A DNA stretch of 64,000 nt from Hofstenia miamia (taxonomy: Eukaryota; Xenacoelomorpha; Acoela; Hofsteniidae). Made by a program: the position numbers and the translations under genes. The notes under the pieces are model-generated. The model had not been told where the DNA came from and did not search any database. It saw only the letters and a program-made list of their open reading frames with translations. Location: the NCBI GenBank assembly GCA_900660155.1, contig CABFPE010000558.1, positions 224,567 to 288,566 on the forward strand, in the 5' to 3' direction. Positions 49,201 through 61,632 of this stretch are shown piece by piece (position 1 is the first letter of the stretch; every line of letters begins with the position of its first letter).

Positions 49201-49439
49201 GAATGACATACAATAAAATCATTCAAATGATCGAAAAACTGTACGTTCAATTCAAACTTTGTAAAGAAGAGGTATTGATTCGTCCGACAAATGGATTGCT
49301 TTTTCATGTTTTTTAAACTAACACAATGGCTCATTTCATCGGTTTTATAAGGAGATGGAACTAGGGTTGCATTTTATCTTCGAAGTATTACTCCTAACAG
49401 CTGGAATATTTTTGAGTAACACTGAAGGGCTCTTCATCA

Positions 49440-49940
49440 GAAAATTTGCAGCACAACTTTTGAACATTGACAATCTCTTAATTCTTCAGCAGGTTTCTGA
49501 AACGCTTTGGCCATGCTTAACAAATATTTTCCATACCGCTACTGATGAGGAAATAGTTCCAGCATCTATTACTCTTGCTGATTGAAAGGAATTAATAAGA
49601 AACGATGAAGCTTTCTGGAGGACCATTTGACCAAATTGACAGGAACCTACCATAGCCCTGTTAGAAGATGCAACGTCTTCATATTCTAAGGATGAGGACA
49701 ATACAGCTTTCACAGCGCAATTATATATTATATCTCGAATAAGATGATGCCACGCCATTTTCTCCACATTCTAATGCTTGGTCTTGTGATGCATAAAACA
49801 TACCTGTAAATTTTGGGTATAATATTTTCTTACTGATTAGTGAACTACCAAGGCGATATGCTATTGCAATTTGAACTTCTACAGGAACAGATTTTGAACC
49901 AAGCGCGCTTATTCTAATGGCTGAAAACCAATCACCACTA
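49440..49940 (-). mobile_element. RT-retroelement fragment B: zinc motif and nuclease remnant
   Basis: From 49940: SGDWFSAIRISALGSKSVPV, IAIAYRLGSSLI, a decayed DQALECGENG (GDHA...C), HHLIRDIIYNCAVKAVLSSS, then SFLINSFQSARVIDAGT. Each block lines up with the 15772-16571 fragment in the same order. It lies upstream of fragment C on the same strand, the reverse of the natural RT-then-nuclease order. Confidence 0.5.
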
Positions 49941-50639
49941 TAATAAACAACAGTTAAGTAACTAATAAAGCAGCGTACATAGGAATGCTTTTAACAAAGT
50001 GATAATGTGCGTACCATTATAAAGTTAAATATTAAACACCAAACTTGAATATACCCACGTACAGAGAAATTGTGAAATACAATTAATATTGAACAATTTC
50101 TTAATCGCAGAAAAAAACATAGTTCATTAACATAACATAATAACTAATAACTATAATAAACAAAATTGATTCAATAAATTGAAATAGAAATTGTATAAAG
50201 TTTTTAAATATCTAATCACTTGTGAAGGAATTTGCTTTATTTCTAATAGATGAGGAATTAATTTTTATCATCAGCTTAGTCGGGGAAGTACTTTAATTGA
50301 ATTTGGTGAACCAATAATAGACATCTCATCACTTAGATTGGTAATGTATGAATGATTTTAGAAGCTCAGAATGGAACTCTCTTTTCTAGAGATTTTTCAT
50401 AGACTAAGTCCTTTCAAAGGCAATATTATCAACATCGACATAATTATATTGTTTATCACAACATTATTATCTTCACCAGTATCAGAACGTTCTGTTCTTC
50501 AATTCGTGTTTGCATAAAATTTAAATGCTCCAATTAAGGAAACCCTCTTCAAATGAACGTGGATCTTTGATACCAATTCAAAGTGGAAAATAGAACAGTA
50601 CATAAATTAAGTAAAAATATATACTGTCGATGTCACTTG

Positions 50640-51300
50640 AGATAGTGTTGCGCTCCAGCTAAGCAGTGATCAACTTCAAGCCTTGAAACTGCATGGTGTA
50701 GACAAGTTCAGTGAAAGCAGTGGATCGTGCATTGTAACAAGGAAAATCCAATTTTGCATCTTATCTAGTATCAGGTTTTGGAATAGTCGGTATGACTCTT
50801 CCTCGAGATTAAACCATAAAGTAGTTTTAAAAAATTTCCAGTGAGCGGCGATGCAAGTCCCCTATGCAGTGAACGCCAGTTGTGTAAATGAGGCATGTTC
50901 GCCTTCTAGCATTCTGTGTTGGCGTTGCCTTGTTTTCTCAGTTTCATAGGGCCTAAAAGTTTCTGTCGCAGGTGTTTGAGCTTTGGTGGCTGCAAAGGGG
51001 TTGAATACTCTTACATCAAAGAGTTTGCGTTTGCCATAGTTCTAGACTCCAACTGAATAGATGTTTAGCTTAGCTCAATCAAAGAAGTTAAAAGAAAAGT
51101 CAGCTACCTCGTTGTTAATTGTGTGAGATGAGTTTCTTATATAGCTTTGATACAAACTTCAGATAAGGCATCAGACAATAAGCCATACATATATTTATGA
51201 CGTCTTGCAACAAAACCACCATAGGGGGAAGAGAGTGTTTGTGCAATAAAGAATGCTTTGCTGCATGCACATGTTGTGGGCATCTCAGTAGGTTCAATAC
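50640..51300 (-). mobile_element. RT-retroelement fragment E: Cys-rich block plus FDVRVFNP domain
   Basis: From 51290: MPTTCACSKAFFIAQTLSSP, YGGFVARRH, LLSDALSEVC, then (about 51040) YGKRKLFDVRVFNPFAATKA, RMLEGEHASFTQLAFTA, AAHWKFFKTT. The order C.C.K.F...AL.C..GGF...RH, then DVRVFNP, then EH..FTPLVF is a conserved C-terminal architecture on many invertebrate RT proteins. It is probably another nuclease-type domain. Decayed, with at least two frame changes or stops. Confidence 0.58.
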
Positions 51301-51429
51301 CATGCCTCAAACGGATGCTTCCTCTAATATATTGATTCAGATGCCAATTTCAAGTTTTTACAAAGGAAGGAAAATTAACTAGATGGTCATACTGTTCCTT
51401 ACTTGCTGTAGAATGCATTGGGTATAACA

Positions 51430-52480
51430 AAGTTATTGTATGGTCTTCATTGATTTTCGCGACATTCTTGAATATTAACAAACATATTAACAACGATAAT
51501 TTATCAGATAATACAACTGTAAAAGCATATCTTCCAGTTTACTTAGGTGGATTAGGTATACCTTTAACTTCTATTTTAGCATTCAGTGGCTTTCTGGTCT
51601 CTTTGGCCAATTATAAAAACTTGATGCTAAAGATTCCTCTTGGGTGCCTCCTGCAATTGAAGAAGCAGATGCGTTTGAATTGTGGGTAATACTTTCTAAT
51701 AATTTGCATCCTCCAAATGGACAATCTTCTATTATTACAAGAAATTAGGCTTTCCCTGTCTTCAAACAACTCGAGAGTTTTCTATTGGCAAATATGGCTG
51801 AAAAGTGTCAAGCAGTTCAAGGTAATCTAGCTGGGACTTGACACAATGCTCTTACATCAAATAAGCTTAACCTGAAGATGAACAATCGCCCTTTGCGGAT
51901 CAGTGTTGGATCTAAACTTGGAACTTGTGCTTGTGAGCGACATAGCTGTATTTGTGGTGCAAATATTACATCTGCTGGTCTCCATGGACGTTTTGCACCA
52001 CTCTCAATGGAATAATTGATTCAAGCGACGTCTCTTCAATTTTAGAACCATAGGGATTGATCAGAAATGATGGTAAGCGACCTGATGGTGTGACAACTGT
52101 TTCTTGGACAAGAGGCCGCTCCTTAGTAGGGGACGTTACAGTAGTTGATGCAATTGCTCCCAGCTGACGTTCCACTTTTGCTCTTGCTAAGGCTGCAACA
52201 GATACTAAATCCCAAACTACAGCAAAATATTGTGACATTGCTCAACAAAGTAATATATTTAAACCCTTTGCTTTTCAATGCCCAGGTGGTGCAAGTAAAT
52301 CAACAGGAGTCTTCGTTTGCATAGTTGGCAAGTCCCTTATATTTTTATCAAAAAAAAACATGTGAAGCAGAATATTATAAGCAACGTTTGAGCACTATCA
52401 TTCAGCAAACATATACCGTATGCATTTTGGGGACAATAGAAGATGAATTTTCATTAGAAGAATTGTTGTATGTTTTCTAG
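51430..52480 (+). mobile_element. RT-retroelement fragment D: GGLGI, zinc motif, RPDG nuclease
   Basis: Plus strand: AYLPVYLGGLGIPLTSILAF (51525), RISVGSKLGTCACERHSCIC (51895) with a GLH, then [20 protein letters not shown] (52045) and [14 protein letters not shown], then PFAFQCPGGASKSTG and ILGTIEDEFSLEE. RPDG...W..G...V.D.T.VD fits a PD-(D/E)XK-like nuclease. It starts only about 130 bases from the 5' side of fragment E, on the other strand. Stops are present. Confidence 0.58.
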
Positions 52481-52899
52481 ACAGTTAGAAAGTTAAAAAG
52501 ACAAAGTAGCTTCAATTTTTTTGAATAAAAGAAGGCATAGCAAATTGTATGACAAATGTAGGCAAACAAATATTAACATGTTCATGTAGCGAAAATTCTG
52601 TAGTTGCTATCAAAAAGAAGAAGACCAAAATTCAATACGAAGTGCTGCGTGAAAGTTGACCCGTTTCTTGACGCCCATAAAAGAAATTCAACTACGAAAA
52701 CTTCAGTACTAATTTTGATAATACTGTAATTCTAGCATATAAAAACAAGCCTGTGCAAGAATACAAAAGGTGATTGGAACAAAAATCATTTAAAGTCTTT
52801 CTTTTAAAGAACAGTATATATAATCTAAACAATAATTTTCATTGCTAAGTATTTATTGTGCGTGCATAGATTTGTATTTAAATGTTGATTTAATTCAAT

Positions 52900-53480
52900 A
52901 AAATTACATACTATAAAATAAACTCCAAACTCGCTCTTGTTGAGGTGGAATCCTCTTCTTTTATTAGAAGAACAGCTAGCTAGGAAGAGCAACCTCTGCG
53001 TGTTTTACTTGAGTAGCTTTCTGTTGATCTCTATTCAGTTCCTTTAGCAGTTGCTGATATCTGAAGTCTTTTCTTTGAGACAAATCTTTATGAATCCTTT
53101 CTGTTCGGCTGCAGTGGTTAGTGATATCTTGTCTGAGAGTGATAGAATTTTCTCTTCAGGGGTTGCACAGCCCTGCTAGAAAAATCATAATCTTCACAAC
53201 AAGTCAAAACTGGGTCTCTAATCCCAAGGTCATCAAATTTGGTTAATAGTCGAAAATATTAAAGTCAGGTTACAGTCTAGATCTTTGCCAAAAAAGCTTT
53301 GGAAGTAATTGTAGTCTGCTGCTATCTTCAGTAATCTTGAAAATTTCCGAATGAATACGTGTAACTCTCTGTGTTTAAGACCTCTTGAATTGGATCAGAG
53401 ATCTTGATTTCGGATCTTGATTTCGACGAGATTTCTTCAGATGTAATTTTTCCAAAATTTTTTCTCCACTATCACATTGA
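52900..53480 (-). other. Decayed coding-like sequence, unassigned
   Basis: The minus strand contains short protein-like pieces in changing frames (RDPVLTCCEDYDFSSRAVQP; FKITEDSSRLQLLPKLF), richer in Arg and Ser than the flanks. It may be another piece of the neighbouring retroelements. I cannot assign it. Confidence 0.25.
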
Positions 53481-53757
53481 TTTGCTTACCATTTGGTATT
53501 TGTTTAAGAATACAAATGTGCAACGTAAACATGTTGAACAGAATGTTTTTGCTTTAAATTCAAATATATCTGTACTAGAATAAAAATAAAAATTTCTTAG
53601 ATGTGGCAAACAATTTGAGAACTGATTACTTCTAAACTAGCCAAGGGCTAAGACGTAATATTATTATTAGAGGTGCTGAACTGAGGTCCTTCCAGGCAAT
53701 TATTTGGACATCAAACCAAGAGCACATAGCAGCATTATAACTGTTGGCTTAACTTAA

Positions 53758-53876
53758 GTACATAAATGTGAGCATAAGAATTAAGAAAACCCATATTTGT
53801 TTAAGATATCGAAAATAACAATGACTACAAGTCTATTTCAATGAATAGTCAAATTTGTTAAAAAGAAAATCAAATA
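53758..53876. repeat. Direct repeat, copy 1
   Basis: About 120 bases, including ATGACTACAAGTCTATTTCA and TCAAATTTGTTAAAAAG, that recur at 54431-54549 with roughly four-fifths identity by eye. Confidence 0.6.
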
Positions 53877-54241
53877 GTCATAGACTTTCTTCAAAGAATA
53901 TTTTGATATAAACGTCTATGCTTAGGATTTTTTGCATAAAATAAATTTTTCATGTAAATCACCAATGTTCCCACACGTCAACATTCAACATTATACACAT
54001 CTACAAAATTAACAAATAGCATTTTTATTTCCAATATGTAAAAATTTGATTGAAATAGTATGCTTAATACAGAATATTCTTGGTTGCATTAATTGCTGAG
54101 CATAGCTTCATAAATGACATTACTTTGCAAATTTGAGAAAATTGGGACAATTTAAAACCACCATTAATAAACTTAAATAATAGTTTTTTATATTAACATG
54201 TAGCTGCTAGCGTATACCTGTTGCAAATGTTTGGACTACAC

Positions 54242-54283
<42 letters not shown>

Positions 54284-54430
54284 GGTTTTTTAAATCTGGA
54301 ACTCATAGAGAACACTAAATTTATGTTTTATTTGTATCTAGCAACATTTAGACATTTTTTATTTTATTTCCATTGCCCGTATATTAGTGATGTGTGGTAT
54401 TAGTATTTATTTATATTTGGCTTTCTTTAA

Positions 54431-54549
54431 GTACCTACATGTAAACACATAGATAAAGCAAACTCATATTTTGTCCAAGATATGGAAAATATAATGACTA
54501 CAAGTCAATTTCAATGAATAATCAAATTTGTTAAAAAGGAAAGCAAATA
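54431..54549. repeat. Direct repeat, copy 2
   Basis: Partner of 53758-53876, same orientation. The DNA between the copies contains a (TA)n run. Confidence 0.6.
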
Positions 54550-55774
54550 CCTTAGTGATGAGTCACTTCTTGTACTGTAATGAATTACTTAACACCTGGA
54601 AAATCATTGCTCGATAAATTTTATTTACAAACTAAGTGGAGCGAATAGATATATTTCAATACAATTATGTGTTTATGACAAAAGAAATGTTAGTGTTTGT
54701 AAATATGAAAAGCTATTATGGAGCTTCTTTCTCAATTAGATAATCTTCTTTAATTAAATTGAGGGACGAGAATAACAAAGATTTACGTTTCGAAAAAATT
54801 CACTTTTCTAGTTGCTGAAGTGAATACATTTTACTATTGGAAAAATTAGATTCAAAAATATTTTTCTAGAAATATTTTTAAGTTTTCCATGAAAACTGGA
54901 TCAGCAAAGTGAAGTCTAAATGAAAATATAAATTTAATTTACTTCCAAGAAGCAGATAAAAATTCTGTGATTGTCTACTATTAAGAACACTCTAAGCTAA
55001 AAACGTGAATTTTTTTTTAATTTTCAATTATAATTGGCCATCACGTTGAAACAAAACTAAATGTAAGGTGAGTTTAGCCAAACTAAATGTAAAAATTCAT
55101 GAAGAAAATTTTATAATGAATGAATAAAATAATCACAACTAGTCATTTATTTCCTAGTCCAACATTATAAACATATCTAGTCACAAACAAAAATGACAAA
55201 TGATAAATTCAAGTTGATTTCAATTTTTCATATTATCGGTATATGATTAAACATATATATATATATATATATATACATCAGTAGATCTTAAAAGGACAAA
55301 GAAAAATATTATCACTTTAGTCTTGTTTGATTGTGGCCAGAGTGGTAGACAGGCTAAATATGTTAACCATGTCGAAAACTCAGTTTAGTCAGAGGTGGAA
55401 TTCGATTATTATTCTAAGAGCAATACTGAAGCGACGTATTCACATGAACAAAAAATCAAATAAAACCTGACCCTTTCTCTGATTAATATATCTATTAAGC
55501 TGTTTAGATATTCCCTAAAATATGTTCCTCGAAGCTCAAAGAAAACAATGCACAATGAAATTTACAGCAAACAATCTTTGATTGGGTTGAGTCTAACAAA
55601 TGGGAAAAGTTTCTGGGTTGAAAAACTGATCAGTGGCATTTCAAGTTGATTCCTGACTCAATATTTGATTGAGATGGCCACCTGCAGTAGAAATTCCATC
55701 AATTTCCAAGTAGAATTGATAACAGATTCCATAAAATGCTTGCTATTATTTTACATGCTTACTTATAATTTTTT

Positions 55775-57040
55775 ATTCTCAGCTTAATTTTACCAAACAA
55801 ATAAGTAAGCTATTTCAATAAAGGCTCTTGGCAATGTAGCTCAATAGCGTCCAAACACAGCCAAGATTCAGAAATTTACAAATTAATACTAAATTACTTA
55901 AATGTGGAAATATACTATGTATCGACAGAAATCAACAGATTTTGAAAAAAAACGAATCCTCTTAGATGTACAAAAAATGATAAATTTATTTTTTAAAACA
56001 TCAATAAATTTATGTCATAACTTACCTAACTCTATACAACTAATTAATAGATTAAGATTTTTTAAAAACTAAATTATTTTACTTCTATAGTTGTACAAAG
56101 GAAAAACTCGAATAAAAATGTGTTAATGGCGAGGTTAAAAATTCTATTCAATGGAACGCATCTAAATTCGCCACAAACCAAGCTGCTAATTGTAATTGCT
56201 CTTGTAAATGTTATTATTTGTACGTCTGTTTGTAGTTTTATTGGTATCAGCATCAGGGTTACTTAAAGTCAGGCCCGTTCAATAATACATTGCTAATACA
56301 AATTTTGCAATAAATACATTGCAATATATTTATTGACTCAAATTTAATCACAGTAATATTGTAATATTTTGCAATACATTGCAATATATTGCAATGTTAT
56401 TGGAAGGCGTTTTTTTCTAAAAATGTTCCCGTTTGCATTGTTATTTTTTGTATCTTAGCTTTGCTTTTAAGAACAGCATAACAATATTAACTGCTGCTTT
56501 TTGTCTTGATTGCAATACTTAATTGCTGTGCATACAACATAGAAATGAATTATAATATTAATACTTCCTAATAAATTAAACGAATTCGTCAATTATGAAA
56601 TGATTTATTGTAATTCCATGTCAATTAACATCAACAAGTTTGAATAGATGTTTTAGAATTGTATAAGTTTTATATTGGGTCCTTATACTGAAAAAATATT
56701 TTCTCTATTTGGAATATGCCGAAAATATGACTAGACAAGTTTACGTACTCAGGCACCCTTACAATTAATTTGAGTACCTGACATAGGCTATGCTGCGATG
56801 GGTTTTGAAACAAGGGTCAAACATAGTTTGCAGTAAGTTTGCAAAATCAAAATAAAGCAACAAAAGAATCACTTTCTTTGCTTAAAATAGGTAGCCTTTA
56901 CTTACCCCAAAATATTGCAATGTATTTATTTTCAATTTTTTGTATTGCAATATTATTGCAATACATTTTGCAAGGCCCTGTTCAGAGTTGTAAACATTGT
57001 TATACATTGCTATAGCAACTTAAATATCGATATTTTCTTA
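55775..57040 (+). mobile_element. CR1-like LINE copy 4, degenerate, split by a hAT-like element
   Basis: Starts at the thumb region (CTCAGCTTAATTTTACCAAA, compare 19120 and 22150), runs through the C-terminus and the 3' UTR (GGCGAGGTTAAAAATT at 56130; TTCGCCACAAACCAAGCTGC), and after the insertion resumes with AGAGTTGTAAACATTGTTAT and a decayed hairpin arm. It is the most diverged of the four copies. Confidence 0.65.
56270..56980. mobile_element. hAT-like non-autonomous element, 711 bp, in LINE copy 4
   Basis: The ends CAGGCCCGTTCAATAATACA and, in complement, CAGGGCCTTGCAAAATGTAT are inverted repeats of hAT form (CAGGG...). The interior is rich in TTGCAATA repeats. The flanking octamers CTTAAAGT (56262-56269) and TTCAGAGT (56981-56988) each differ at two positions from TTTAGAGT, the sequence found at this point of the hairpin arm in the other three LINE copies, so both are decayed copies of one 8-bp target. 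Confidence 0.7.
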
Positions 57041-57426
57041 CTTTTTTGTTTCTTCTAAGTTTGCTGCTAATCCGTAGTTGGATACGTTATAATTTACTCA
57101 CCTGCGATTTGCGCTTAAATGTGTTTGAAACGCAAAATATCTACAATATTTGATTTGCGTAAGCTGCATAAGCGGCTCAAAAAATGATTAATGGCAAGTT
57201 GCGATAAGCGAGGCTTAAAGTCGCCGCTTAGTGAACAATCAGATCGCGTAAAAACAATTGGATTAATATTAAAGTTTATTAAGATGAATGCACTTAGACC
57301 TGCTGTTAATCTCACAATACTATATGCATTTTCATGAACGACAGCGAAAATTCCATTTCCGTAATGTATATTGCTAGTTTTAAGGAAGTTTATCTCAATG
57401 ATCGCGAAATTAATCAATATTTTTAA

Positions 57427-59328
57427 ATGAATCGAATCGAATTTCATGAATTAGTTCAAATCAAATTTCCATTTTTATCACGTAAACACAGAAGGAATTT
57501 CATCCCAGCAAGTGAATTTCTGTGGTTTACCACTGATTGGCCAGGACAGAAAATCATTAATAGCCTTTATTCTCCTGCCAAAATCTACATCATTATAACA
57601 TTTTGCTTTTCCTTCAATAGTTTATTCTATTACATTTATAGAAGAAAATTCGGAGTGGGTATAGTTTTATGCTAGTTTAGCGGTTTAAGCAAGTAGTAGC
57701 AGTAAATCAAACAAGATCATACCGTGCCTGTGCACAACACGCAGCCATGGTTGAATGAGTTTATCAGCCTGGTATGCATTTGAGAGCCAACAAGATTAAT
57801 TAATAAGAATCTCCAACAGCATATCAATTTGGATATCGGGGAAGCTTATTGGAATTTATCAGAAATTGAGGTAGGATTTTTCTGAGGTAATGAAATTCTT
57901 CAAGATCGTTTTTCCTATAGACACTGCTTCCAGTGAGTTTTGTTTTTCACTTAAAATATAAGTTAAATGTTTTTTAATTTCAACAATGTACAATGAAAGA
58001 CTGTTGAATTTACAAATGATGAAAGTTGAATCACATAAGCGTAGATATTTGTGTCAATATGTTTGCCCAAAAGAAGTCTCGACAATATCCTCTTTTAGTG
58101 TTTTGATATTTTGTTATTAATCATTTTATTGTTGTTGATAAAATCAAGTTGTTTACATACCTACTGCCTAAGAGAAATGTTTGTAACGCAGTTTGCACTA
58201 AAGAAACAAATTTTCTGAATTAAATTTGTATGATGTTTAATGCAGTATACATTAAGTAATAATTTTGGTCCTCCTTAAGAATTTTCTGAAATGGCGCCAC
58301 TGATCATAACCAAAATTTTACTAAAATTTTAAAAAAATTAACGTTTTTTTGCTATCATTACATAGGCATAAAGAAAAAGTTTATATTTTTTTGATTGTCT
58401 TAAATGAAAATTGCCAGCTTTTTGTAACCTATTGCTATTAATATTAATTTTGTGTGTGAAAAATTTACAAAGATAAGAAATATATCAAAAAGCTGTATAA
58501 TAATATACAAAAATTTTAGAATATCTTCACTATTCTCAAATAATGATCGGAATTTAATAATTCTAACGCCTCTACTGTAACAGTTAATCCTGCAGGAAAG
58601 AAATCTCTCTCTGATTGACCACCACACGTTTGGTCTAAATGAAATTGAAGTGCAAGCGTATACAATTTATTTTTTTATGTATTTTCAAGAAAAACCAATA
58701 GGATGTCATTATAGTAAAAGAAATATCACAATCCTTGTAGCATGGGAACTCACTTCGCAAATCAGAATTAAGTGATACTATAGGAGTGCTGACATATTCT
58801 AGAATCTATCTTGGAATAAGTTACTATCAACATATATTACAAAATAATAACAGAGCAGAGGCGTTCACAGCTTCCTGCATGTGAGGCATGGACCACTTAT
58901 TAATATCTAAAAGTAAGGAATGCTTAAATTTTTCTTCCTCTGATGTGTCAACAAAGAAAAAACTAAAATGTAAAAATGTCTGAAAGTAAAATCCAAAAAC
59001 ATCATCTCGGTTATAATATAAGCTTAGTAACTCGACCTGACCAGAACTTCTGGCCAACCGACCTCCAGGTTAGACTGACCCAATTCTATCCCTGATGTAA
59101 ACATCTGCCTTAATGCATGAATATTGTGCAAATAGGTATTTCTTTTTGACCTTATTTTACATTAGTGTTTTTATTGAATTTTTGGTAGTAGATATTCTTC
59201 TATTCTATTATATTTTTTCTATTTTAAAGGAAAATGAAGAAAGTAAACCTAAAATTCATAAGCGCTATAAGCAAGTTGAAAAAGCGAAAGCGACGATAAG
59301 TGAAAATTTATTAAGCGATCAATCATAG
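57427..59328 (+). CDS. Small single-pass membrane protein, unknown, five-exon model
   Basis: Model: 57427-57658, 57716-57771, 57808-57870, 57921-57932, 59230-59328 (stop), giving 153 residues. Donors are GTATAG, GTATGC, GTAGGA and GTGAGT, acceptors end AAG, AAG, TATAG and AAAG, and all phases agree. Introns of 57, 36 and 50 nt match the short class in the septin. The N-terminal 50 residues are basic (FPFLSRKHRRNF), residues about 51-70 form one hydrophobic segment (YIIITFCFSFNSLFYYIY), the middle reads NLQQHINLDIGEAYWNLSEI, and the end is a charged, probably helical tail (KPKIHKRYKQVEKAKATISE). AATAAA at 59380 lies 52 nt after the stop. The 12-nt exon is the weakest point, and skipping it keeps the frame. 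I do not recognise the family. Confidence 0.45.
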
Positions 59329-59385
59329 TTGCATAAATGTTAATACGTCAAAACCAACATCTATTTAATGTAAAATTGAAATAAA

Positions 59386-60590
59386 TTTAATTGATCAACT
59401 ACATGTCAAAGCAAATGTCAATTCAATTTCAATAGAGACAATATTCTTTCTTAAAACTGAGCAACCATGATATAATATACAATTTTTTATTAATTAAAAT
59501 TTTTTGATCTCTAATGCGTTTTGTACTTTCAATTTCAAACTGTAAATTGTAACGCAATCTACAGACAACGCACATCTTTTGAATACCGATTGGTTTAAAA
59601 ATTTAAATATCCAACTAAATATGTGATTAACAGAAACGATGAAGACAATCCTCAGTCTATGTGGATTGGATGTAAAGGATACTGTGTATTTGATCCTGGT
59701 TGTATATTGTATTCTGAGAATGTGTCTACTATTTCTACCCATATGGTAACTAGAACATCTACAAAGTCCTTTGCTCCAACTTCGAAGTCTTAAAGACTTC
59801 TTTGTATTTTTGAATGTTGAATATTAAATACTTCATTAATAATCATTACAAACAGAAATATGAATATTGGCATAAGAAAAAAGACAACACAATTTGTCCA
59901 ATTGTTGATTTTGAAAAATTAATCAAATATGATTAGACTCGTATTTTATACTTTAACAAAGGTTAAACCAAAATTCATCAAAGCTTATTCATATTCTTTA
60001 ATCTTAAACTAACAATTTTCATGATAAAGAAAAAAATTTCTTTTCCAGATTTTTAAGCTATTCAATTATACCTTAAGCAGCCTGCGGTCCTTTCTAAAGG
60101 AAAAACCGTTTTTCCCCATTTACAAAGAATTTTCTCCAAGCCTATTAAAAAATTTGAAAATTTTGGGGTATGGGTAGGTCCATACTTTAATGCAATTTTG
60201 AAACTTTCTATTAAAACGTATTTCTTTGTGTCAGGCTATTGAAAAGATTAACAAGTTTTTTTTAGAAATTTTCGAATTTTTGAAAAATGTATAAATTCTC
60301 TCCATACCTAGTGTTGATGTATTTAGAAGGTTTTGCGCCCCTGGAGGCAACAAAGAACTTTGACTGTTTCTTGATGTGTGCAAATATATTCCAAACCCAT
60401 TGAGGCGTGCGTGCAAAAATTCAGAGGTCGCGCGGCCGAATGCATTACAAGAAATTTAAACAGTGCCATGTGACGTCAGCAAATAACTAGTGAAAGTGCG
60501 GCGTAGATTATGCACTATGCTTAACTGTAAGTGAAAGAGGTTTTTTACAAATTTATATATCTTAAAATTAATAGATTATCTAGCTCATCA
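59386..60590. other. Intergenic DNA, no supported feature
   Basis: No gene or element recognised. Confidence 0.4.
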
Positions 60591-60742
60591 TCAATTGTTT
60601 AAACGCTATTGGTTTACTATGCAATACAAAAAAAAAAAAGTTTGTAGTCATAGTTCTTCACCCGTCAAAATTTTGCAAAAAATTTTATCCCACCCATCAA
60701 TTTATATAGGGAAAAATGAAGTAGATGCAATTGAATATAATT

Positions 60743-61565
60743 TCATGCANNNNNNNNNNNNNNNNNNNNNNNNNNNNNNNNNNNNNNNNNNNNNNNNNNN
60801 NNNNNNNNNNNNNNNNNNNNNNNNNNNNNNNNNNNNNNNNNNNNNNNNNNNNNNNNNNNNNNNNNNNNNNNNNNNNNNNNNNNNNNNGGCTGTTGAGATG
60901 CCCAAAACCGCATGTTTTGTTTGTTGACATGTCCACTCAGATGGAAGTGGGCTTCATCACTGAACAGAATCAAGTCGAGAACACCTGGGTTGTTCTCAAT
61001 TCTTTCACTAATGCTCTGGCAAAATTCGACCCGTTCTCTTTTATTCACATCAGTTTGCTTATGGAGAATTTGCACTTTATAAGGAAACAATTTTAAGTCA
61101 TTATGAATGATTCTTTGCACAGTTGCCCTTGAGATACCGATTTCCTGAGACAGTCGTCTTGTCGATTTTCGTGGTGACTGTTCAAGATGTTCCCTCACTG
61201 CCTGAACATTCTCTGGTGTTCTGACAGTAACTTGCCGCCCGCTATGACCTTTATTGTCATTTCCCACACTGCCAGTGTTCCTGAATTTCTCTACAATATT
61301 CGTAATCGTTTTTCTGCATGGAACCTTTCTCCCAGGAAATTCCCTCCGAAATGTCCTCTGCGTTAGAATCACTGATTTGGTTGAAAAGTAACTTTCAAGA
61401 ATTTTTGTCCTTTCGTGCACTGAAAATTGATGAACCACATCCATTTTGGTATCAATCTAATTCTACTGGCCTTGTTAACAGCTTACCTGAAAATGAAAAG
61501 TAAATATTTATTTTCCTTGATGATATCAACAAAGAAAAATGGGTAGATTTTTGTGGGCCACCCTG
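60743..61565 (-). mobile_element. mariner-like transposon, transposase N-terminal half, truncated by an assembly gap
   Basis: From ATG at 61444 an unbroken frame of about 185 residues reads HQFSVHERTKILESYFSTKS, RTITNIVEKFRNTGSVG-type sequence, RRLSQEIGISRATVQRIIHN and LILFSDEAHFHLSGHVNKQN before entering the N run. An N-terminal helix-turn-helix of the DUF4817 type, a second HTH and FSDEAHF as the first catalytic Asp place it in the IS630/Tc1/mariner superfamily. The 5' end is a mariner-type terminal repeat (ACAGGGTGGCCCACAAAAAT in complement, 61536-61565) abutting a TA repeat. The second and third catalytic residues fall in the gap. No opposite terminal repeat is visible to its left. Confidence 0.78.
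60750..60887. other. Assembly gap (138 N)
   Basis: A run of Ns inside the mariner-like transposase. The flank at 60590-60749 shows no transposase sequence, so the gap length may be wrong. Confidence 0.95.
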
Positions 61566-61632
61566 TATATATATATATGCATAATTTGAATTGAAAATAC
61601 CATGCAAGACAAAATGAAAAAATAAAAAAATT

